From NCBI GenBank assembly GCA_963702235.1, contig CAVPBZ010000018.1, positions 806,001-870,000 on the forward strand: a stretch of DNA of 64,000 nucleotides, in the 5' to 3' direction. The DNA is from PALSA-505 sp963702235. GTDB lineage: Bacteria > Actinomycetota > Actinomycetes > Streptosporangiales > Streptosporangiaceae. The notes beneath the pieces were generated by a model. That model was not told where the DNA came from. It ran no database searches and saw only the letters and a program-made list of their open reading frames with translations. The position numbers were made by a program, and so were the translations under genes. Each line of letters opens with the position of its first letter. The first letter of the stretch is position 1. This document shows, piece by piece, positions 60,074-64,000 of this stretch.

Positions 60074-62391
60074 GCGGCACGCTGGCCTCCCCCGGCTCGC
60101 TGGCCGGCCGGACCGGGACGGCCGGGGTCACCGGCGGGGTCGGCCAGAGCGCGGGGCGGCCGGACGCCAGGCAGAAGGTCACCGGCGAGTTCGCCTACTC
60201 CTCCGACCTGTGGCTGGACGGCATGGTGTGGGGGGCGACGCTGCGGAGCCCGCACCCGCGCGCGGTCATCGATGAGATCGGCATCGGCGCGGCGCTGCGC
60301 GTGCCCGGCTGCCGCGCGGTGCTGACCCACGCCGACGTCCCCGGCCGCAAGCTGTACGGGCTTGAGCTGGCCGACCAGCCGGTGCTCGCCGCGGACCAGG
60401 TCCGCTACCAGGGCGAGCCGGTCGCGCTGGTGGCGGCGGACCATCCCGAGACCGCCCGCCGGGCGGCGGCGGAGATCACGGTCCGCTACCGGGTGCTCCA
60501 CCCGCTGACCGACGCCCGCGCGGCGCTCGCGGCCGGCGCGCCGCGCGTGCACGAGGGCGGCAACGTGGTCCGGCACGTGCGGATCCGCAGGGGCGACCCG
60601 GATCCCGCCGCCGCCGTCGTGGTGTCCGGCGAGTACCAGGTCGGCATGCAGGACCAGGCGCCGCTCGGTCCGGAGTCCGGGCTGGCCGTGCCCGCCGAGG
60701 ACGGCGGCGTGGACCTGTTCGTGGCCACCCAGTGGCTGCACGCGGACCGGGCGCAGGTGGCGGCCAGCCTGGCCCTGCCCGAGGATCTGGTGCGGATCAC
60801 GCTGGCCGGCGTGGGCGGCGCGTTCGGCGCCCGCGAGGACCTGTCCATGCAGATCCACGCCTGCCTGCTCGCGCTGCACACCGGCAAGCCGGTCAAGATG
60901 GTCTACTCGCGCGAGGAGTCATTCCTCGGCCACGTGCACCGGCACCCGGCCACGCTGCGCTACGAGCACGGCGCCACCTCCGGCGGCAGGCTGGTGTATG
61001 TCCGGGCCGACATCGTGCTCGACGGCGGCGCATACGAGTCCAGCTCGACCGCGGTAGCGGCCAACGCGGCCACGCTCGGAATCGGCCCTTATGAAGTTCC
61101 GAACGCACAGGTCAACTGCCGCGCGGTGTACACGAACAACCCGCCGTGCGGGGCGATGCGCGGGTTCGGCGCGGTGCAGGCATGCTTCGGCTACGAGTCC
61201 CAGATGGACAGGCTGGCCGCCCGGCTCGGCCTGGATCCGGTCGAGCTGCGCCTCCGTAATGCGATGCACGAGGGCAGCGTGATGCCTACCGGCCAGGTGG
61301 TGGACTCCGCCGCGCCGGTGGCCGAGCTGCTCAGCCGGGTCCGCTCGCGCCCGCTGCCGGCACCGGCCGGCCGCGGCGCCGACCTGCGGGCGCTGCCCGG
61401 CGGGGTGTCGAACACCACCCACGGCGAGGGCGTGGTGCGCGGCGTCGGCTACGGCATCGGGATCAAGAACGTGGGCTTCTCCGAGGGCTTCGACGACTAC
61501 TCCACCGCCCGGGTGCGGCTGCGGCTGGTCGACGGCGAGCCGGCCGCCGACGTGCACACCGCGGCCGCCGAGGTGGGCCAGGGCCTGGTCACGCTGCAGG
61601 CGCAGATCGCCCGCACCGAGCTCGGCATCGACCAGGTCCGGGTCGTGCCCGCCGACACCTCGGTCGGCAGCGGCGGATCCTCGTCCGCCTCACGGCAGAG
61701 CTACGTGACCGGCGGCGCGGTCCTGGCCGCCTGCGCGCAGGTGCGCGAGCGCCTGCTGGAGCGGGCCAGGGCCAGGTTCCCCGGTCATGACGGTGACCTG
61801 GCGCTGTCCGGCGGGCAGCTGATATCCGGCCGCGACGGCCCGCTGGCCACGCTGGCGGAGCTGCTGGCCGGCCCGGACGGCCCCGCCGAGGCCACCGTGA
61901 CCTGGCGGCACCGGCCGACCAGCCCGCTCGACCCGCAGACCGGCCAGGGCAACGCGCACGTCCAGTACGCGTTCGCCGCGCACCGGGCGGTGGTGGACGT
62001 GGACACCGAGCTGGGCCTGGTCAAGGTGGTGGAGCTGGCCTGCGCGCAGGACGTGGGGCGGGCGATGAACCCGCAGGCGGTCGAGGGCCAGATCCACGGC
62101 GGCTCCGCGCAGGGACTCGGCCTGGCGCTGATGGAGGAAATCCAGGTGTCCGGCGGCAAGGTGCGCAACCCCTCGTTCACCGACTACCTCATCCCGACGA
62201 TCCTGGACATGCCGCCGATGCGGCTGGACGTGCTCGAGCTGGCCGACCCGCACGCCCCGTACGGGCTGCGCGGCGTGGGCGAGCCGCCCGCGATCTCGGC
62301 CACGCCGGCCATCGTCGCCGCGATCCGGGCCGCCACCGGGCTGGCGCTGACCCGCATCCCGGTCCGGCCCGAGCACCTCACCGGCACCTGA
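60070..62391 (+). CDS. xdhA: Xanthine dehydrogenase molybdenum-binding subunit
   Basis: 773 residues, GTG start overlapping the preceding stop. Ald_Xan_dh domain (N-terminal GQSAGRPDARQKVTGEFAYSSDL, GCRAVLTHADVPG) and the molybdopterin-binding domains: GVGGAFGAREDLSMQIHACLLA, PPCGAMRGFGAVQACFGYESQMD with the conserved Arg, SVGSGGSSSASRQSYVTGGAV, and LRGVGEPPAISATPAIVAAI with the catalytic Glu. It hydroxylates hypoxanthine and xanthine to urate. The FAD and Fe-S partners are about 7 kb upstream, split off by the glycan genes. Confidence 0.95.
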   Translation: MSGTLASPGSLAGRTGTAGVTGGVGQSAGRPDARQKVTGEFAYSSDLWLDGMVWGATLRSPHPRAVIDEIGIGAALRVPGCRAVLTHADVPGRKLYGLELADQPVLAADQVRYQGEPVALVAADHPETARRAAAEITVRYRVLHPLTDARAALAAGAPRVHEGGNVVRHVRIRRGDPDPAAAVVVSGEYQVGMQDQAPLGPESGLAVPAEDGGVDLFVATQWLHADRAQVAASLALPEDLVRITLAGVGGAFGAREDLSMQIHACLLALHTGKPVKMVYSREESFLGHVHRHPATLRYEHGATSGGRLVYVRADIVLDGGAYESSSTAVAANAATLGIGPYEVPNAQVNCRAVYTNNPPCGAMRGFGAVQACFGYESQMDRLAARLGLDPVELRLRNAMHEGSVMPTGQVVDSAAPVAELLSRVRSRPLPAPAGRGADLRALPGGVSNTTHGEGVVRGVGYGIGIKNVGFSEGFDDYSTARVRLRLVDGEPAADVHTAAAEVGQGLVTLQAQIARTELGIDQVRVVPADTSVGSGGSSSASRQSYVTGGAVLAACAQVRERLLERARARFPGHDGDLALSGGQLISGRDGPLATLAELLAGPDGPAEATVTWRHRPTSPLDPQTGQGNAHVQYAFAAHRAVVDVDTELGLVKVVELACAQDVGRAMNPQAVEGQIHGGSAQGLGLALMEEIQVSGGKVRNPSFTDYLIPTILDMPPMRLDVLELADPHAPYGLRGVGEPPAISATPAIVAAIRAATGLALTRIPVRPEHLTGT

Positions 62392-62603
62392 CCACGGCGC
62401 TATCCGGTCCGCGGGGCCAGCTGGCTGGTGGTGCCTCGCCTGCTGACCGACAGTGCCGCCAGGCCGGCGCGGCCCGCGGGATGGCATCCGGAGCCGTTCG
62501 GGATCCAGGCGCGGCCCCGCGCAGCGCGCGTGAGCCGGCGCCGGCCGGGCGCTGTTACCCTCGCGGGTGTTCAGGCCAGCCGGCCCGCCGGGAGTTGGGA
62601 CGC

Positions 62604-63434
62604 ATGGTGGATACCCACGGACTGACGTTCGACGTCAACTGCTCGATCCTGTTCACCGAGCTTCCGCTGCTGCAGCGGCCGGCGGCGGCCGCTGCGGCTG
62701 GTTTCGGCGCGGTCGAGTTCTGGTGGCCGTTCGACGAGCCGGTGCCGGGTGACCACGAGGCGGACGCGTTCCTGGCCGCGATCGGCGACGCCGGGGTGGC
62801 GCTGGCCGGGCTGAACTTCGCCGCCGGGAACCTGGCCGAGGGTCACCGCGGCTGGCTGTCCCAGCCGGACCGGTCCGCGGAGTTCCGGGACAACGTGCAG
62901 GCCTGCGCCGGCCTCGCGGAGCGGGCCGGCTGCCGGGTGCTGAACGCGCTGTACGGCAACCGGGTGGACGGCATGGCCGAGGCGGAGCAGGACGAGCTCG
63001 CGGCGGAGAACCTGGCGCTGGCCGCGGCCGCGGCGGCCGGGGCCGGGGCGACGGTCGTCGTGGAGGCACTGAACTCCGTGGAAAGCCCGCGGTACCCGCT
63101 GGTGTCGGCGAAGGCCGCCGTCGCGGTCATCGACCGGGTGCGGGCGCAGGCCGGCGTCACGAACCTGGCGTTCCTCGCCGACCTGTACCACCTGGGCATG
63201 ATGGGCGAGGATCTGGCGGGCGTGCTCGCCTCCTACCGCGACCGGATCGGGCACGTGCAGATCGCCGACGTGCCTGGCCGGGGCCCCCCCGGCACCGGCT
63301 CGGTCGCGTTCGGGCCGCTGCTGGGCCAGCTCGCCGGGCTAGGCTACCTGGGCCGGGTCGGCCTGGAGTACAAGCCGGCCGACCCGGCGGACAGCTCGGC
63401 CAGCTTCGGCTGGCTGACAGCTCCGGGCAGCTGA
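62604..63434 (+). CDS. hyi: Hydroxypyruvate isomerase-like TIM-barrel protein
   Basis: 276 residues from the ATG at 62604 (GGGAG about 10 bases upstream). The N-terminal FDVNCSILFTELPLLQRPAAAAAAGFGAVEFWWPF is the standard start of Hyi proteins. VVVEALNSVESPRYPLVSAKAA supplies a metal-binding Glu, and FLADLYHLGMMGEDL, GHVQIADVPGRGPPGTGSVAF and VGLEYKP close the barrel. It interconverts hydroxypyruvate and tartronate semialdehyde, a step in glyoxylate use downstream of allantoin degradation. This fits the purine-catabolic setting. The stop lies in a 17-bp tandem repeat. Confidence 0.9.
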   Translation: MVDTHGLTFDVNCSILFTELPLLQRPAAAAAAGFGAVEFWWPFDEPVPGDHEADAFLAAIGDAGVALAGLNFAAGNLAEGHRGWLSQPDRSAEFRDNVQACAGLAERAGCRVLNALYGNRVDGMAEAEQDELAAENLALAAAAAAGAGATVVVEALNSVESPRYPLVSAKAAVAVIDRVRAQAGVTNLAFLADLYHLGMMGEDLAGVLASYRDRIGHVQIADVPGRGPPGTGSVAFGPLLGQLAGLGYLGRVGLEYKPADPADSSASFGWLTAPGS

Positions 63435-63470
63435 TGGCTCCGGGCAGCCGACGGCTCCGGGCAGCCGGCG
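63421..63470 (+). repeat. 17-bp tandem repeat (about 3 copies) spanning the hyi stop codon
   Basis: Units ctccgggcagctgatgg (63421-63437), ctccgggcagccgacgg (63438-63454) and ctccgggcagccggcg (from 63455). The TGA stop is inside unit 1. Units 2 and 3 have CGA or CGG in place of TGA. Confidence 0.9.
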
Positions 63471-63502
63471 CTGACCGGGGCTGCCGGGCCGGACTGGCGT
63501 GA

Positions 63503-64000
63503 TCAGCCCGCGCGCCAGCCGCCGGGGTCCGGCTGCGCCGCTGCCGGGCCGCCCTGCCCGTACGGCTCCCGGGTGAACTCGAACGTGCCCAGGTCAAGGT
63601 GGGCGGTCGCGCCGTCCGCGCCGGGCACCAGGCGCAGCGTCTCGCCTGCGTAATAGCCGTCGAGGCCGGTCCAGGTGCCGTCCGGCTCGGCGCGGAAGCG
63701 GGAGCCGCGGCCCTTTTGGCCGGCCGGCGACAGCTCGATGCCGCGGTCGGCCAGCAGCCGCAGCACGAACGGGCGGGGTCCCCAGTACCACAAGCCGGTC
63801 AGCGCCAGCAGCGCCTCGTCCACGGGCACGGGCGTCCAGCGGGCGGGTAGGCGCGGCTCGTGCTCGGCGACGATGCCGATCAGGTCGGCGGCGATCGCGC
63901 TGGTGTCCGGCCCGGACGTGGTATTGGTCAGGGCGATCGCGCCGGTGCCGTCGTCAAGGCTCACCCACAAGGTCATGAGGAAGCCGGGCATCGAGCCGGA
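63503..64000 (-). CDS. Serine hydrolase (beta-lactamase/D-Ala-D-Ala peptidase fold), C-terminal part (partial, runs past window end)
   Basis: The reading frame is open to the last base. The first visible residues GSMPGFLMTLWVSLDDGTGAIALTNTTSG correspond to the G-H-x-G-x-x-P-G-F region and last strand of class C beta-lactamase-like hydrolases. A C-terminal lipocalin-like beta domain (ALTGLWYWGPRPFVLRLLADRGIELSPAGQ to GYYAGETLRLVP) follows, as in actinobacterial members. The catalytic Ser-x-x-Lys region is outside the window. No connection to the purine genes is apparent. Confidence 0.8.
   Translation of the reverse strand, partial: SGSMPGFLMTLWVSLDDGTGAIALTNTTSGPDTSAIAADLIGIVAEHEPRLPARWTPVPVDEALLALTGLWYWGPRPFVLRLLADRGIELSPAGQKGRGSRFRAEPDGTWTGLDGYYAGETLRLVPGADGATAHLDLGTFEFTREPYGQGGPAAAQPDPGGWRAG

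Overview
The window is a very GC-rich chromosomal segment from an actinomycete-type Actinomycetota bacterium. The indicators are GTG/TTG starts, overlapping stop/start junctions, lipoprotein-anchored peptide-binding proteins, a mycothiol-dependent-isomerase-fold protein, a DUF5999 protein, a DUF222/13E12-type gene and a LysM/Rpf-like wall hydrolase. A Streptosporangiales- or Streptomycetales-like filamentous actinomycete is plausible, but the genus cannot be fixed from the sequence. No rRNA, tRNA, CRISPR array, integrase or transposase was seen.

Layout. 1-6.5 kb: the end of a group 1/2 sigma factor, a decayed DUF222 gene preceded by two SOS-box-like sites, NAD kinase, two GNAT acetyltransferases and an ABC-F ATPase. 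6.8-18.2 kb: two converging peptide-transport loci. The forward one (binding lipoprotein, a single-chain DppC-DppB fusion permease, LtrA) has no ATPase. The reverse one is complete (OppC, binding protein, OppB, OppD, OppF). The two meet at a shared CTAG. 18.4-25.4 kb: a cysteine-desulfurase-like protein without the catalytic Cys, a DinB/MDMPI-fold protein, an asymmetric heterodimeric ABC exporter, and two small proteins with well-formed upstream signals. 25.4-32.3 kb: hydrolases, a membrane protein, two oxidoreductases and the LysM/Rpf-like protein.

32.3-39.1 kb is a tightly packed heat-shock operon (dnaK-grpE-dnaJ-cbpM-clpB-thioredoxin). It is followed by uvrA and a DHA2-type MFS exporter that carries three carboxypeptidase-regulatory/CnaB-like repeats at its C terminus. 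45.6-63.4 kb is mainly purine catabolism. A LacI regulator with a perfect palindromic operator heads a co-directional run of two M16 peptidase-like proteins, OHCU decarboxylase, HIU hydrolase, uricase and the FAD and 2Fe-2S subunits of xanthine dehydrogenase. The molybdenum subunit, an 8-oxoguanine-deaminase-type amidohydrolase and a hydroxypyruvate-isomerase-like protein lie about 5-7 kb further on. Between the two halves sits a UDP-sugar/glycan cassette: UDP-glucose dehydrogenase, GT2, UDP-xylose-synthase-type SDR and a polytopic membrane protein. The purine genes together would convert xanthine to urate to allantoin. The window ends inside a serine-hydrolase gene.

Three cross-cutting observations stand out. 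First, tandem repeats of 17-21 bp straddle the stop codons of several unrelated genes. Second, single frameshifts interrupt at least four otherwise well-conserved genes (SGNH hydrolase, dnaJ, second M16 gene, OHCU decarboxylase), which raises the question of assembly indels. Third, there are several unusual fusions and overlaps: DppC-DppB, MFS-CnaB, and a GT2 tail antisense to ugd.
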